Position numbers and translations under genes: made by a program. A stretch of 64,000 bases of DNA from Actinomycetospora sp. TBRC 11914. Lineage in GTDB: Bacteria; Actinomycetota; Actinomycetes; Mycobacteriales; Pseudonocardiaceae. The notes under the pieces are model-generated. The model saw nothing but the letters and a program-made list of their open reading frames with translations. It was not told the DNA's origin and searched no databases. Within the stretch, counting starts at the first letter, position 1. Every line of letters starts with the position of its first letter. Positions 15,386 through 25,155 of the stretch are shown in pieces. The DNA lies in assembly GCF_012933465.1 (NCBI RefSeq), contig NZ_JABBND010000016.1, forward strand, positions 113,901-177,900. The letters are read 5' to 3'.

Positions 15386-17026
15386 TCAGTAGGCCCCGTC
15401 GCCGCGGAAGACGGCCGACACCGTCTTCCACAGGATGACCAGGTCCATGGCGGGCGACCAGTTCTCCACGTAGCGCAGGTCCAACCGGACCGACTCCTCC
15501 CACGACAGATCCGAGCGGCCGCTGACCTGCCACAGACCCGTCATGCCCGGCCGCACCAGGAACTTGCGCTTGGCGGCGTCGGAGTAGGCGTCGACCTCTC
15601 CGGGCAGCGGCGGGCGGGGCCCGACCAGCGACATCGAGCCCCCGACGACGTTGAACAGCTGCGGGAGCTCGTCCAGAGAGTAGCGGCGCAGCAGCGAGCC
15701 GATGCGGGTCACCCGGGGGTCGCGGCGCAGCTTGAACAGCGGGCCGGACCCGTCGTTGCCGGTCGCGACCAGACCGTCGCGCAGCCGGTCGGCGTTCGGC
15801 ACCATCGAGCGGAACTTGACCATCTCGAAGGTCCGGCCGCGCTGCCCGACGCGGGTCTGCCGGTAGAACACCGGGCCGCCGTCGAGCTTGACGAACAGCG
15901 CGACCAGCAGGAACACCGGCGCGAGGCAGAGCACGAGCGTCGCCGAGGCGACGCGGTCGAAGAGCAGCTTCCCGATGCGCGGGACGCCGGACAGGCGCGG
16001 CTCGGTGAGGCGCAGCAGCGGCAGCCCGTCGACCGGGGCGACGTGCAGGCGGGGCCCCGCGACCTCCATGAGGCCGGGGTCGACGACGAGCTCGGAGCCG
16101 GTGCCCTCGAGGTCCCAGGCCAGGCGGTGCAGGCGCTTCGGGCTCCAGCCCGGGGTGGGCGCCACGGCGACGACGCCGAAGCGGCCGCTGCGCACGCTGG
16201 AGGGCAGCGAGTCGAGGTCGCCGAGCACCGGCACGCCGGCCACGTGGCCCTGACCGTCCTCGCCGAGGCCGGTCGGGGTGCAGGCGCCGGTGACGACCCA
16301 GCCGATGTGCGGGACGCGGCGGGTGCGCTCGATGAGGTCGCGCACGGACTCCTCGGTGCCGATCGCGAGGACCGGCAGCAGACCCCGGCCGCGCTTGCGG
16401 GCCTGGTGCAGCCAGCGGCGCAGCGTGTAGCGGCCGGCCATCGACAGCAGCCCGGCCACGGGCAGGATGCCGAACACCCACGGCCGCACGCCGGTGCGCT
16501 CGAGCACGAGGCCGGCGAGGGCGAGCACGATCGCCGCGCTGACGTACGCGCGCATCAGCCGGCTCCACTCCTCGGAGCCCTGGCCGAGCACGCGCGGGTC
16601 CCAGGCGCGGGCGGCGCCGATGGCGATCGGCACCAGCAGCATGCAGACGAGGGCGAGGCCCCAGGGGTTGGTCCCGTCGTCGCCGCTGCCGGCCCCGAAG
16701 CCGATGAGCGCGCCCAGCAGGGCGCAGACCGCGAGGACGAGCAGGTCGGACGCGGCGACGGCGAGCGCGAACTTGGACTGCCAGCTCGTCGCGACGGCGA
16801 CGCTGCCGGGCTGGCCCGGGCCCTCGTCGTCCCAGATCCGGATGAAGCCCGGCGCGGTGGGGTCCGGGTCGACGAACGGGGCCGCGTCGGCCTCCGGGGC
16901 GCGCCCGGCCGGGGTGCCCGGCGTCGCGGGCGGTACCGAGGCGCGCGACGGGGCCGGCCCGCCGTGCGCCGGGATCTCGCCGGTGTCGCCCGGGTCGGTC
17001 CTGCCCTCGAGCTCGGTGCCGCTCAC
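15386..17026 (-). CDS. polyprenyl-phosphate sugar-1-phosphate transferase (WbaP/WcaJ family)
   Basis: A 546-residue polyprenyl glycosylphosphotransferase that would load the first sugar phosphate onto undecaprenyl phosphate. Four to five N-terminal membrane helices (about 65-190) are followed by a CoA-binding-like regulatory domain and a membrane hairpin ([17 protein letters not shown]). The catalytic domain has the family motifs [26 protein letters not shown] and [13 protein letters not shown] chose the GTG at 17026. The frame is open to 17302, but the extra 92 residues are Arg- and Pro-rich and unlike the family. It heads the minus-strand glycan operon. Confidence 0.85.
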   Translation of the reverse strand: MSGTELEGRTDPGDTGEIPAHGGPAPSRASVPPATPGTPAGRAPEADAAPFVDPDPTAPGFIRIWDDEGPGQPGSVAVATSWQSKFALAVAASDLLVLAVCALLGALIGFGAGSGDDGTNPWGLALVCMLLVPIAIGAARAWDPRVLGQGSEEWSRLMRAYVSAAIVLALAGLVLERTGVRPWVFGILPVAGLLSMAGRYTLRRWLHQARKRGRGLLPVLAIGTEESVRDLIERTRRVPHIGWVVTGACTPTGLGEDGQGHVAGVPVLGDLDSLPSSVRSGRFGVVAVAPTPGWSPKRLHRLAWDLEGTGSELVVDPGLMEVAGPRLHVAPVDGLPLLRLTEPRLSGVPRIGKLLFDRVASATLVLCLAPVFLLVALFVKLDGGPVFYRQTRVGQRGRTFEMVKFRSMVPNADRLRDGLVATGNDGSGPLFKLRRDPRVTRIGSLLRRYSLDELPQLFNVVGGSMSLVGPRPPLPGEVDAYSDAAKRKFLVRPGMTGLWQVSGRSDLSWEESVRLDLRYVENWSPAMDLVILWKTVSAVFRGDGAY

Positions 17027-17459
17027 GCGTTCGCCCCTGTTCTGAGCGCTCCGGCGACGTGGCCCTGGGGCCGCGTCCCGGACGCCCGACGTCGCTCGTC
17101 GCCCGTACGCGGCAGTGGTCCGGGACGGCTCACGTGCCGCGGAGGGATCTCCGCGGGCCCGGTCGCAGCTCGGTCGACCACTGCCACCTCCCCTCGTACG
17201 GCGTCCGCCCGGCGGCGGATCGGCTTCTCCACCACGTTGGACGCGTGCGTCGCGGGCAGGTTGCGTGCCGGTCACGGGTGACACGCAGCACGGCCCCGCC
17301 ACACGCGCATCCGCCGCACATCCCGACGACGTCCAACGAGGTCGCCGTCACACGGTCACGGGCCGTCCCGGGGGCGCCGGCCCGCCGCCGGGGGTTCGTG
17401 CAGGTCGGGGCGCCGGGCGGGCGTCATGTCACCATGGTCGGCAGCGGGACCACCCGCGA
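17027..17459. other. long upstream region of the sugar transferase gene
   Basis: This 433-bp gap lies between the minus-strand sugar transferase and tRNA-Gln. No gene is supported: the frames open here have poor codon quality and no family match. It holds the CGTGAC-N16-CGTT promoter-like pattern at 17335-17361, which would give the sugar transferase mRNA a leader of about 300 nt. Confidence 0.5.
17335..17361 (-). promoter_or_regulatory. CGTGAC-N16-CGTT promoter-like motif upstream of the sugar transferase
   Basis: Read on the minus strand this is CCGTGACC, then 15 bases, then CGTT, the same pattern with the same spacing as upstream of the chaplin-like genes at 39595, 40236 and 40813. It points toward the sugar transferase, whose chosen start is about 310 bp away. 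A single match at this distance could be chance. Confidence 0.35.
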
Positions 17460-17530
17460 TCCGCCGTGGTGTAAGGGCAACACCTCGGATTTTGGTTCCG
17501 ATGATCCAGGTTCGAATCCTGGCGGCGGAG
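17460..17530 (+). tRNA. tRNA-Gln (anticodon TTG)
   Basis: The sequence folds as a cloverleaf. The acceptor stem pairs TCCGCCG (17460-17466) with CGGCGGA (17523-17529), with discriminator G17530. The anticodon stem CTCGGA/TCCGAT encloses the loop TTTTGGT with anticodon TTG, reading CAA. The T-arm is CCAGG-TTCGAAT-CCTGG. No CCA is encoded. It lies alone between the sugar transferase upstream region and the Nudix gene. Confidence 0.95.
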
Positions 17531-17562
17531 CTCGCCGGCGGCCCGGGGGGAGAGGTCGGTCG

Positions 17563-18009
17563 GTGGCCAGGGTGCTCGCGGCCGGGGCGGTCGTCCGGGA
17601 CGCCGCGGGGCGGCTGCTGCTCGTGCAGCGCGGCCACGACCCCGAGGCGGGGCGCTGGACGCTGCCGGGGGGCCGGGTCGAGGCCGGGGAGTCCCCGGCG
17701 GAGGCGGTGGTCCGCGAGGTCGCCGAGGAGACCGGGCTCGAGGTGGTGGTCGGCCGCGAGTGGCTGGTGCTCGAACGCCCCGCCGGCGCGGCCTCGGTGT
17801 TCGAGATCCACGACTTCGTCGCGGAGCCCGTCGGCGGTCATCTGCGTGCCGGGGACGACGCCGCGGACGCCGGCTGGTTCACCCCCGACGAGCTCGTCGC
17901 GCTGCCGCTGACGACGGGGCTGCTCGGTCACCTCGAGACGGCCGGGTTCGTGCCGCCCGCGACGACGCTGCGTGGTCGTCCGGAGGCGCACGGTGAGTCC
18001 GCCCCATGA
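17563..18009 (+). CDS. Nudix hydrolase
   Basis: A 148-residue Nudix protein. The Nudix box runs [20 protein letters not shown] then ETGLEV (about residues 35-60), with all catalytic Glu residues of G-x5-E-x7-R-E-x2-E-E-x-G present. It would cleave a nucleoside diphosphate linked to another group, such as an oxidised nucleotide, in the cytosol. The GTG start at 17563 follows GGGGGGAGAGG. It begins 32 bp after tRNA-Gln and ends 27 bp before an OhrR-like regulator. The substrate cannot be predicted. Confidence 0.85.
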   Translation: MARVLAAGAVVRDAAGRLLLVQRGHDPEAGRWTLPGGRVEAGESPAEAVVREVAEETGLEVVVGREWLVLERPAGAASVFEIHDFVAEPVGGHLRAGDDAADAGWFTPDELVALPLTTGLLGHLETAGFVPPATTLRGRPEAHGESAP

Positions 18010-18036
18010 CCGCGCCATCCCGTTTACGCTGGGGGG

Positions 18037-18516
18037 ATGACCGCGGCTGAGGTGACCCCGAGCAGCCAGCCCTTCACGATCGACGGGCAGCTGTGCTTCG
18101 CGCTGCACTCGGCGTCCCGGGCCATGACGGCCTGTTACCGGCAGGGGCTCGAGGAGCTGGGGCTCACCTACAGCCAGTACGCCGTGATGCTCGTCCTCTG
18201 GCAGCAGGACGCCGTGTCCATGGGGTCGCTCTGCGAGCAGCTCCACCTCGACTCCGGGACCCTCTCGCCGCTGCTCAAGCGCCTGGAGAAGCAGGGCCGG
18301 GTCACCCGCCGACGCCGCCCCGAGGACGAGCGGACCCTCGAGATCGCCTGTACCGAGCAGGGTCGGGCGCTGCGGGAGCGGGCGCGGGGCGTGCAGCGGG
18401 ACGTCGAGCTCGCCACCGGGATGGACGGCCCCGAGATCACCGCGCTGCGCGACCAGCTCGCCGGGCTCGCCGAGCGGCTGCGCACCGCGACCGCGCTCGG
18501 CGAGGGCCGGCTCTGA
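18037..18516 (+). CDS. ohrR: OhrR-like MarR family peroxide sensor
   Basis: A 159-residue MarR-family winged-helix repressor. The N-terminal Q-L-C-F-A-L-H-S-A-S-R-A-M matches OhrR, in which this Cys senses organic hydroperoxides. G-L-T-Y-S-Q-Y-A-V-M-L-V-L-W follows, and the recognition region is LHLDSGTLSPLLKRLEKQG with the wing R-R-R-P-E-D-E-R. OhrR normally represses ohr, the organic hydroperoxide resistance enzyme, but no ohr gene is adjacent; the neighbours are Nudix and a small unknown protein. The target may lie elsewhere in the genome. Confidence 0.85.
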   Translation: MTAAEVTPSSQPFTIDGQLCFALHSASRAMTACYRQGLEELGLTYSQYAVMLVLWQQDAVSMGSLCEQLHLDSGTLSPLLKRLEKQGRVTRRRRPEDERTLEIACTEQGRALRERARGVQRDVELATGMDGPEITALRDQLAGLAERLRTATALGEGRL

Positions 18517-18633
18517 GGCATCCCGACGCCGCCGAGGACTTGCCCGGCAGTCCGATTGAGAGCAATCTGATCGGGCACGACACCCGATCCTCCGGACCGG
18601 GCCGTCCCCACCTCGCGCCGGGAGCCACCGCCG

Positions 18634-18924
18634 ATGACCCCACCGAGGTGTCGGCGCCCTCCCGCCGCCCGCGCCGCGGCGGCGTCGTGCGCGGTGTGCG
18701 GGCGGCCGGTGGCGCCGGACGCCGACGGGACGGTCCGGATCGTCGGGCTGGCGCCGCGCGAGGCGCCGCGGCTGTGGGTGTGGGGGCCGGCGGTGGTGCA
18801 CGACGAATGCCGGTACGACGTCCGCACTCCCCTGGACGACAGCACCGGTTACCTGCCGGTGGAGCAGCGAATACCGACGACTGGTCCTGCTGCGACGTCG
18901 CGAGGAGCCGGCTCCGCCGACTGA
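18634..18924 (+). CDS. small Cys-rich hypothetical protein
   Basis: A 96-residue protein with a GGGAG ribosome site 9 bp before its ATG. It has a possible single zinc-binding module: C-A-V-C-G-R-P at about 19-25 and H-D-E-C at about 55-58. The rest is proline- and glycine-rich. I do not recognise a family. It lies between the OhrR-like gene and an anti-sigma-like ATPase. Codon use is normal for the window, so it is probably real. Confidence 0.5.
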   Translation: MTPPRCRRPPAARAAAASCAVCGRPVAPDADGTVRIVGLAPREAPRLWVWGPAVVHDECRYDVRTPLDDSTGYLPVEQRIPTTGPAATSRGAGSAD

Positions 18925-19006
18925 ACCAGCCCCGACGGGTTTGCCTCCCCCGGGGCAGGGGAACATGGCGAGGTCATCTCGTCGTCGTGTCCGGGAGCGG
19001 GTGTCC

Positions 19007-19468
19007 GTGAGTCCTCACGCTGCGCTCGACCTCGTCGCCGAGGCCGCTCCTCCCCGCGTGGGGGCCTTCCGCCGCTCGCTGCGGCGGTGGCTGGGCGACG
19101 CCCTGGAGGCGCGGCAGACGGCGACGGGCGAGGCACCGGACCTGGACGACGAACTCGAGGACCTCGCCGACGACCTCGTGCTCGCGACCAGCGAGGCCCT
19201 GGAGAACGTGGTCGACCACGCGTTCGCCGACGCGACGAACCCCGGGACGATGACGCTGCGTGCCGACCTCGTCGACGACGTGGTCACGATCGTGGTCGCC
19301 GACGACGGCCGATGGCGCGAGCCGACGACCGGCCCGACCTCCCGCGGACGCGGCCTCACCCTGATGGAGAGCCTCACCGAGGTCGAGGTGGACCACGGAC
19401 GCACGGGCACGACGGTGACCATGCGCCGCCCGCTGCCCGTGAACGACCGCCGCAGCGCCCAGGCCTGA
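19007..19468 (+). CDS. anti-sigma-factor-like ATP-binding protein (RsbW/SpoIIAB type)
   Basis: A protein of about 153 residues with a GHKL ATPase-like fold. It has an N-box E-A-L-E-N-V-V-D-H-A-F, a G1-like V-A-D-D-G-R-W, and a G2 region G-R-G-L-T-L-M. This is the layout of the stand-alone HATPase_c_2 proteins that bind anti-anti-sigma factors or phosphorylate them. Start choice is open: GTG 19007 has GGGAG 9 bp upstream, while ATG 18965 adds 14 basic residues and also has a G-rich site. No sigma or antagonist gene is adjacent, so its partner is unknown. Confidence 0.7.
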   Translation: MSPHAALDLVAEAAPPRVGAFRRSLRRWLGDALEARQTATGEAPDLDDELEDLADDLVLATSEALENVVDHAFADATNPGTMTLRADLVDDVVTIVVADDGRWREPTTGPTSRGRGLTLMESLTEVEVDHGRTGTTVTMRRPLPVNDRRSAQA

Positions 19469-19484
19469 CGCGGGCGCGACCCGG

Positions 19485-19532
19485 CCCCGGGTCAGGACCT
19501 CCCCGGGGTCAGGACCTCCCGGGGTCAGGACG
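19485..19532. repeat. 16-17 bp tandem repeat, three copies
   Basis: Three copies of CCCCGGGGTCAGGACCT with small length changes lie between the anti-sigma-like gene and the convergent PAP2 gene, and run over the last codons and stop of the latter. Slippage here could shift the stop of the PAP2 gene. Confidence 0.8.
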
Positions 19533-20352
19533 CGGCGCGGAACCGCTGGGTCGGTGCCTCCGCGAGGACGTCGCCGGCGGGCTCCGACGGACCCGTCGCG
19601 ACGACGTCCCCGACCGCGCCGTCCCCGACCGCGCCCTCCTCGTCGCCCAGCTCCGCGAACGCGTCGACCACCAGGGCCGTCGGGGGCACCACGGCGGCGA
19701 CGACGCCGAGGGCGCCGAGCACGTCGGTCGGGTAGTGGTAGCCGCGGCCGACCAGGCACACCCCCACCACCACGACGAGCAGGCCGAGGGCCGCGGCGAC
19801 CGCCCGCCGCAGCCGCACGGCGACGGCGGGCGTCGTGAGCACGAGGATCGCGGCCGTCGCCGCGAGCGAGGCGACCGCGGTGGTGTGGCCGCTCGGGAAG
19901 GCCAGCTCGTGGCCCCGGGTGCGCGCGACGATCGGCTTGAGCACCAGTGAGGTGGTGATCATCGCGGCGCCGGGCGCCACGAGCGCCACGGCGAGCCCGC
20001 GGCCGCGGCGCCACCACCACCCCGCCGCGGCGAGCGCCGCCATCAGCACCGCCACGGGCACCGGGTCCCCCAGGTCGGAGAACGCCTCGCCGAGGACCGC
20101 GACGGGACCGTGGTGCATCGGCACGAGGGCGGCGAGGGTGCCGTCGAGACGCCCGGTGTGAGCGGTCCCCGCGTACCGCACGGCGAGCAGGACGACCAGC
20201 GCCGCGCCGGTCAGGACGACCGGGAGGACGAGGCGGCGTCGCGGCCGCGGGACGAGCGGGTCGGCTCCTCGGCCGCGCGTGTCCTCGACTGCTCCCACCG
20301 GCGTACCTCCCGACCCGCGACCCGACCCCGAGGGGGCCGCCCGCATCCGCAT
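19525..20352 (-). CDS. PAP2 family membrane phosphatase
   Basis: A membrane protein of about 275 residues with six predicted spans. The PAP2 acid phosphatase motifs are K-P-I-V-A-R-T-R-G (variant of K-x6-R-P), P-S-G-H-T-T and G-R-G-Y-H-Y-P-T-D. The family dephosphorylates lipid phosphates such as undecaprenyl pyrophosphate or phosphatidic acid on the outer face of the membrane. The first motif ends in R-G rather than R-P. A TTG at 20379 would extend the frame, but ATG 20352 or 20346 is preferred. The C-terminal 50 residues are acidic and low in complexity. Confidence 0.8.
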   Translation of the reverse strand: MRMRAAPSGSGRGSGGTPVGAVEDTRGRGADPLVPRPRRRLVLPVVLTGAALVVLLAVRYAGTAHTGRLDGTLAALVPMHHGPVAVLGEAFSDLGDPVPVAVLMAALAAAGWWWRRGRGLAVALVAPGAAMITTSLVLKPIVARTRGHELAFPSGHTTAVASLAATAAILVLTTPAVAVRLRRAVAAALGLLVVVVGVCLVGRGYHYPTDVLGALGVVAAVVPPTALVVDAFAELGDEEGAVGDGAVGDVVATGPSEPAGDVLAEAPTQRFRAAS

Positions 20353-20450
20353 GTGCAGAATCCCCGTGACGCCCAGCAACGACCTCGGCGCTGCCGGTGA
20401 CCGACAGTGTGCACACGGGTCGCCCGGGCGGGGCCGTGAGGGGGTGAGGG

Positions 20451-22295
20451 GTGGGACGACCGGAGCAGCGTGACGACGACGCCGGGCGGGACGGGGTGTC
20501 CGCCCGTTCCGCCGGACACGGGCTGATGACGGGCGCGGCGCTGACCCGCCCCGAAGGGGCGCCGCGCGAGACCGTCCTCGCGCTGGCGCGCGCCGCCGCC
20601 GCCCGTGCGACGCGGGTACCGCTCGCGGGCGCCGCCGGGCCGGCCGCCGACCTCACCGCGCTGGGCGACCTCGTGGCGCGCACGCGCGCGACGTCCGACC
20701 CCGCCACCCGCGCGGTGCTCCTCCGCGAGGCCGCCGCCGCGCACCTGGCCGTCCGGGGTGCCGGGTGCACCCCGGACGGCGTCGAGCCCACGGCCGCCAC
20801 GGACGGGGCCGAGCGGCTCCTCGACGAGCTCGTCGGGCTCGTCGCCGAGCACGGGCTGACGCTCTTCGCGGTCGACGCCGAGGCCCTGCTGGCCCGGCGG
20901 GCGCTGCTCGCCGACGACGAGGAGTCCGCCCTCGCCGCCGCGACCCGGGCGCTCACGCAGCTCGACGAGCAGTCCGTCGTCGACGACGCCCCGACCCAGC
21001 GCGAGCACCGCGGCAACCTGCAGGACACCTACCGGCTCGTGGCGGCCACGCTCACCTCGCTGGGGCTCAACGAGGTCGCCCAGCCGCTGCTCACCCGCGC
21101 CCGCGTGATCGCCGAGGACGACGGCGACGTCCTCGCGGCCGCCCGCTGCGACCACGAGCACGTGCGGGTGCTCGTCTCCTGGGGCCTGCGCCTGCAGCGC
21201 GCCCGGCGCGACGGCCTGCCCCACCTCGACGACGCCGCCCGGCGGGCCGGCTCGCTGCACGCCGAGCCGGCGCTGCTCCCGCCGGACCACCGGCTGCTGC
21301 TGCGCGCGGCCGTTTCGCTCGCCCGGCGGCCGGCGGGCACCCCCGACGGCCACGGCCGCGTCCGGGCCCCCGAGGAGGTCGCGTCGCTCGCGCGCGGGGA
21401 CGCGGAGGCCCTGGGGCCCGACGAGCGGGTGTGCCCGACGCTGGCCGACCACCTGCTCGGGCGCCTCGCCCGGGCGCGCGCCCTCGCCCTCGCCGACCGC
21501 GGCGACGAGGCGGCCGCGCTGCTCGACCGCGTCCGCGCCCGACGGCCTCGCGGTGAGCCGAACCTGCTGCTGGCGGTGAGCCGCGAGCTCGCCCACGTGA
21601 TCGCCGACCGCCGGGGCACCGCGGGACTGGCGGCCCGGCGGGCGCTGCGCGACTACACGAGCGACCTCGAGCACGAGCTGTGGACCCTGCAGCGGGCCCG
21701 GGTGCTCTCGCTGACCACGCGCCTGGCGCACGAGCAGCTGCGCCGCGAGCACGGCGAGGCCACCGCCCAGGCGCGGACCGACCCGCTGACCGGGCTGCCG
21801 AACCGGCGCGCGCTCGACGACGTGCTCGCCGACCACCTCACGACGCTCGCGGGCCGCGGCGGGACGGCGCTCGCGATCGCCATGGTCGACGTCGACCGCT
21901 TCAAGACGATCAACGACCGGATGTCGCACGCCCACGGCGACCACGTGCTGCGCCAGGTCGCCGACACGCTGCGCCGCTGCCTGCGCGCCGACGACGTCGT
22001 CGCCCGGTACGGCGGCGACGAGTTCGTCGTGGTGCTGCCCGGCAGCTCCGAGATCGCCGCGCGCGCCGCCCTCGAGCGGGCCGCGCTCGCGGTGGCGGGC
22101 GTGCCGGTCGGGGACGGCTCGTGCGTGTCGCTCTCGATCGGGGTGGCCGGCACCGAGCACTCCGGGGTCACCCCGGGGACGCTGCTCGCCCGGGCGGACC
22201 GCGCGATGTACGAGGCCAAGCGGTCCGGGGGCGGGGCCGTCGTCCTCGACGCGGGGACCGACACCCCGGCGGAGGGCCTCGCCGTCGGCGGGTGA
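20451..22295 (+). CDS. diguanylate cyclase with N-terminal helical (TPR-like) region
   Basis: A 614-residue protein. Residues about 30-435 are alpha-helical with TPR-like character ([30 protein letters not shown]), with no membrane span. The C-terminal GGDEF domain has [22 protein letters not shown], the intact catalytic Y-G-G-D-E-F, and an intact inhibitory I-site R-A-D-D five residues before GGDEF. It would make cyclic di-GMP, which in streptomycetes controls development through BldD. GTG 20451 has a strong G-rich ribosome site; ATG 20526 is an alternative start. It is followed by glmU after 98 bp. Confidence 0.85.
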   Translation: MGRPEQRDDDAGRDGVSARSAGHGLMTGAALTRPEGAPRETVLALARAAAARATRVPLAGAAGPAADLTALGDLVARTRATSDPATRAVLLREAAAAHLAVRGAGCTPDGVEPTAATDGAERLLDELVGLVAEHGLTLFAVDAEALLARRALLADDEESALAAATRALTQLDEQSVVDDAPTQREHRGNLQDTYRLVAATLTSLGLNEVAQPLLTRARVIAEDDGDVLAAARCDHEHVRVLVSWGLRLQRARRDGLPHLDDAARRAGSLHAEPALLPPDHRLLLRAAVSLARRPAGTPDGHGRVRAPEEVASLARGDAEALGPDERVCPTLADHLLGRLARARALALADRGDEAAALLDRVRARRPRGEPNLLLAVSRELAHVIADRRGTAGLAARRALRDYTSDLEHELWTLQRARVLSLTTRLAHEQLRREHGEATAQARTDPLTGLPNRRALDDVLADHLTTLAGRGGTALAIAMVDVDRFKTINDRMSHAHGDHVLRQVADTLRRCLRADDVVARYGGDEFVVVLPGSSEIAARAALERAALAVAGVPVGDGSCVSLSIGVAGTEHSGVTPGTLLARADRAMYEAKRSGGGAVVLDAGTDTPAEGLAVGG

Positions 22296-22393
22296 CCTGG
22301 CGGTCAAACCCCGCGCACCGCCGGGCCGCCGCGGGTGGGACACTCGCGGTGCACTGTGCGTCCGACGTCGAACCCCGGGAGCGAGAAGAGCCG

Positions 22394-23908
22394 ATGCCGT
22401 CGACCCCCACCGCGGTCGTCGTCCTCGCCGCGGGAGAGGGCACCCGCATGCGGTCGGCCACGCCCAAGGTCCTCCACCCGGTCGGCGGCCGCAGCCTGCT
22501 CGGGCACGCGCTCCACGCCGCCGCCGGGACCGACCCGGCCCACCTCGTCGTCGTCGTCGGGCACGGGCGCGAGGAGGTCGGCACCCACTGCCAGCAGGTC
22601 GGCGCCGAGCTGGGCCGCGCGGTCCGCACCGCCGTGCAGGACCGCCGGCGCGGGACCGGCCACGCGGTCGCGTGCGGGGTCGACGGGCTGCCGACGGACG
22701 CCACCGGCACCGTGCTCGTCTCCTACGGCGACGTCCCGCTGCTGGACGCGCCGACGCTGCGCGCGCTGGTCGCCGAGCACGACGACGCCGGGAACGCCGT
22801 CACCCTGCTGACCGCCGAGATGGACGACCCCACCGGCTACGGCCGCGTCGTGCGCGACGACGAGGGCGGCGTCACCGCCATCGTCGAGCAGGCCGACGCG
22901 TCGCTGCACCAGCTGGCGATCACCGAGGTCAACTCGGGGGTGTACGCCTTCGACCTCGCGGTCCTGCGCGCCGCCCTCGCCGGGCTGGGGACCGACAACG
23001 CCCAGGGCGAGCTCTACCTCACCGACGTCGTGGCCACCGCGCACCGCGACGGCCTCCGCGTCGGGGCCGTCGAGCTCGCCGACCCGTGGCTCGTCGCCGG
23101 GGTGAACGACCGGGTGCAGCTGGCCGCGATGGGCGCCGAGATCAACCGCCGGGTGCTCGAGCGCTGGATGCGGGCCGGCGTCACCGTCGTCGACCCCCGC
23201 TCGACGTGGGTCGACGTCGGGGTGCGCCTGGAGCGCGACGTGACGCTGCTGCCCGGCACGCAGCTGCACGGCACGACCAGCGTGGCCGAGGCGGCCACCG
23301 TCGGGCCGGACAGCACGCTGACCGACGTGGCCGTCGGCGCCCGGGCGAGCGTCGTGCGCACGCACGGCAGCAACTCCGTCGTCGGGCCCGAGACCTCGGT
23401 CGGCCCCTTCGCGTACCTGCGGCCCGGCGTCGAGCTGGCGGCCCGCGGCAAGATCGGGACGTTCGTCGAGGTCAAGAACTCGCGGATCGGGACCGGCAGC
23501 AAAGTGCCGCACCTGACCTACGTCGGCGACGCCACGATCGGCGAGAGCAGCAACATCGGTGCCTCCAGCGTGTTCGTGAACTACGACGGGGTGACCAAGC
23601 ACCGCAGCGTCGTCGGCGACCACGTGCGCACCGGCAGCGACAACACGTTCGTGGCGCCGGTCACCATCGGGGACGGGGCCTACACGGGAGCGGGCACGGT
23701 GGTCCGCGAGGACGTACCGCCTGGTGCGCTCGCCGTGTCCTCGGGCCCGCAGCGGACGATCGAGGGCTGGGTGGCGCGCAAGCGACCGGGCACCGCGGCG
23801 GCCGACGCCGCGGCCCGGGCGGCGGGCCCGCCCGACGGGGGCTCAGCCGACGCAGGACGGGACGACGCGCCGCGCTCGTCCGACCGGCGCGACCAGGAGG
23901 AGCAGTGA
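22394..23908 (+). CDS. glmU: bifunctional GlmU (GlcNAc-1-P uridyltransferase / GlcN-1-P acetyltransferase)
   Basis: A 504-residue GlmU. The uridyltransferase domain begins [14 protein letters not shown], with K at about 24 in T-P-K-V-L-H-P. The left-handed beta-helix acetyltransferase domain has [16 protein letters not shown], and H-L-T-Y-V-G-D-A with the catalytic His. It makes UDP-GlcNAc for peptidoglycan and other glycans. The C-terminal tail after about 460 is Ala- and Asp-rich, as in other actinobacteria. It is immediately followed by prs, with the GTGA overlap option at the stop. Confidence 0.95.
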   Translation: MPSTPTAVVVLAAGEGTRMRSATPKVLHPVGGRSLLGHALHAAAGTDPAHLVVVVGHGREEVGTHCQQVGAELGRAVRTAVQDRRRGTGHAVACGVDGLPTDATGTVLVSYGDVPLLDAPTLRALVAEHDDAGNAVTLLTAEMDDPTGYGRVVRDDEGGVTAIVEQADASLHQLAITEVNSGVYAFDLAVLRAALAGLGTDNAQGELYLTDVVATAHRDGLRVGAVELADPWLVAGVNDRVQLAAMGAEINRRVLERWMRAGVTVVDPRSTWVDVGVRLERDVTLLPGTQLHGTTSVAEAATVGPDSTLTDVAVGARASVVRTHGSNSVVGPETSVGPFAYLRPGVELAARGKIGTFVEVKNSRIGTGSKVPHLTYVGDATIGESSNIGASSVFVNYDGVTKHRSVVGDHVRTGSDNTFVAPVTIGDGAYTGAGTVVREDVPPGALAVSSGPQRTIEGWVARKRPGTAAADAAARAAGPPDGGSADAGRDDAPRSSDRRDQEEQ

Positions 23909-23910
23909 CC

Positions 23911-24891
23911 GTGAGCGCAGTGTCGTCGACCCCCAAGAAGAGCCTCATGCTCTTCTCCGGCCGGGCCCACCCCGAGCTGGCCGAGGAGGTCGCCAAGGAG
24001 CTCGACGTCACGATCACCCCGCAGGCGGCCTACGACTTCGCCAACGGCGAGATCTTCGTGCGGTTCGAGGAGTCGGTCCGCGGCTCCGACGCCTTCGTCA
24101 TCCAGAGCCACACCGCGCCGATCAACCAGTGGCTCATGGAGCAGCTCATCATGATCGACGCCCTCAAGCGGGCGTCGGCCAAGCGGATCACCGCGGTCGT
24201 CCCGTTCTACGGGTACGCCCGGCAGGACAAGAAGCACCGCGGCCGCGAGCCGATCTCGGCGCGGCTGGTGGCCGACCTGCTCAAGACGGCCGGCGCGCAC
24301 CGGATCATGACGATCGACCTGCACACCGACCAGATCCAGGGCTTCTTCGACGGCCCGGTCGACCACCTGCTCGCCAACAAGGTCCTCGCCGAGCACCTGC
24401 GCGACGCCTACGCCGGCGAGGACCTCGCCGTCGTCGCCCCCGACTCCGGCCGCGTGCGCGTCGCGGAGAAGTGGGCCGACATGATGGGCGGCGTCCCGCT
24501 GGCCTTCATCCACAAGAGCCGCGACAAGACCAAGCCGAACGAGGTCGTCGCCAACCGCGTGGTGGGCGAGGTCGAGGGCCGCTGCTGCATCCTCGTCGAC
24601 GACATGATCGACACCGGCGGCACCATCGCGAAGGCCACCGAGGCGCTGCTCGCCGACGGTGCCAGCGACGTCGTCATCGCCGCCACGCACGGCGTGCTCT
24701 CCGGCCCCGCGGTCGAGCGGCTCTCGACGTGCGGGGCCCGCGAGGTCATCGTCACCAACACCTTGCCGATCCCCGACGAGAAGCGGTTCCCGCAGCTCAC
24801 GGTGCTCTCGATCGCCCCGGTGATCGCCCGCGCGGTCCGCGAGGTGTTCGAGGACGGCTCGGTCACCAACCTGTTCGACGGCAACGCCTGA
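23911..24891 (+). CDS. prs: ribose-phosphate pyrophosphokinase
   Basis: PRPP synthase of about 326 residues. It has the RQDKKHRGREPISARLVADL ATP-binding segment, D-L-H-T-D-Q-I-Q-G-F-F-D, and the PRPP loop VDDMIDTGGTI. It supplies PRPP for nucleotide, histidine and tryptophan synthesis. AGGAGG at 23895-23900 serves GTG 23911 with 10-bp spacing; GTG 23905, which overlaps the glmU stop, is an alternative two codons longer. The glmU-prs pair is standard in actinobacteria. Confidence 0.95.
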   Translation: MSAVSSTPKKSLMLFSGRAHPELAEEVAKELDVTITPQAAYDFANGEIFVRFEESVRGSDAFVIQSHTAPINQWLMEQLIMIDALKRASAKRITAVVPFYGYARQDKKHRGREPISARLVADLLKTAGAHRIMTIDLHTDQIQGFFDGPVDHLLANKVLAEHLRDAYAGEDLAVVAPDSGRVRVAEKWADMMGGVPLAFIHKSRDKTKPNEVVANRVVGEVEGRCCILVDDMIDTGGTIAKATEALLADGASDVVIAATHGVLSGPAVERLSTCGAREVIVTNTLPIPDEKRFPQLTVLSIAPVIARAVREVFEDGSVTNLFDGNA

Positions 24892-24920
24892 GGTTCTCGA
24901 CGGCCCGCCACCCCTGGTCC

Positions 24921-24972
24921 GCACGAACGGCCGGTTCGTGACCTTCGATGGTCATGAACCGGCCGTTCGTGC
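24921..24972. repeat. 23-bp inverted repeat with 6-nt loop between prs and rplY
   Basis: Arms 24921-24943 and 24950-24972 are reverse complements except for one C/T change that would form a G-U pair in RNA. The loop is TTCGAT. The arms contain GAACGGCCGGTTC, itself a palindrome. It could end the glmU-prs transcript; no T tract follows, so it may also be a mobile palindromic repeat. Confidence 0.8.
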
Positions 24973-25012
24973 GTCGGGCCGGGCCCGTCGCCGGCGTGGA
25001 CGGGTGTCTCGG

Positions 25013-25018
25013 TAGACT
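25013..25018 (+). promoter_or_regulatory. possible -10 element (TAGACT) for rplY
   Basis: TAGACT lies 138 bp before the rplY start, just after the large hairpin, in a region otherwise very rich in GC. No convincing -35 is seen at the right distance, so the call is weak. Confidence 0.3.
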
Positions 25019-25155
25019 CGGCGGCGATCCACTTCGGCGAGGGCGGCCGTTCGCACCGGTTGCCGTGATCGACGCGGTGGGCATCGCGGTGCGACACGCT
25101 CCGGGTGCCGGCCGAGCCCTCGCCGACCCGCACCACGCAGGAGAACCCCACCGTC

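Noticed and set aside
17027..17302. N-terminal extension of the sugar transferase to 17302
   Set aside because: The frame is open, but the added 92 residues are Arg/Gly/Pro-rich without family likeness, and GTG 17026 has a usable ribosome site.
22304..23623. Antisense open frame across glmU
   Set aside because: Shadow of the glmU reading frame, with His/Asp/Val-rich sequence and no motif.
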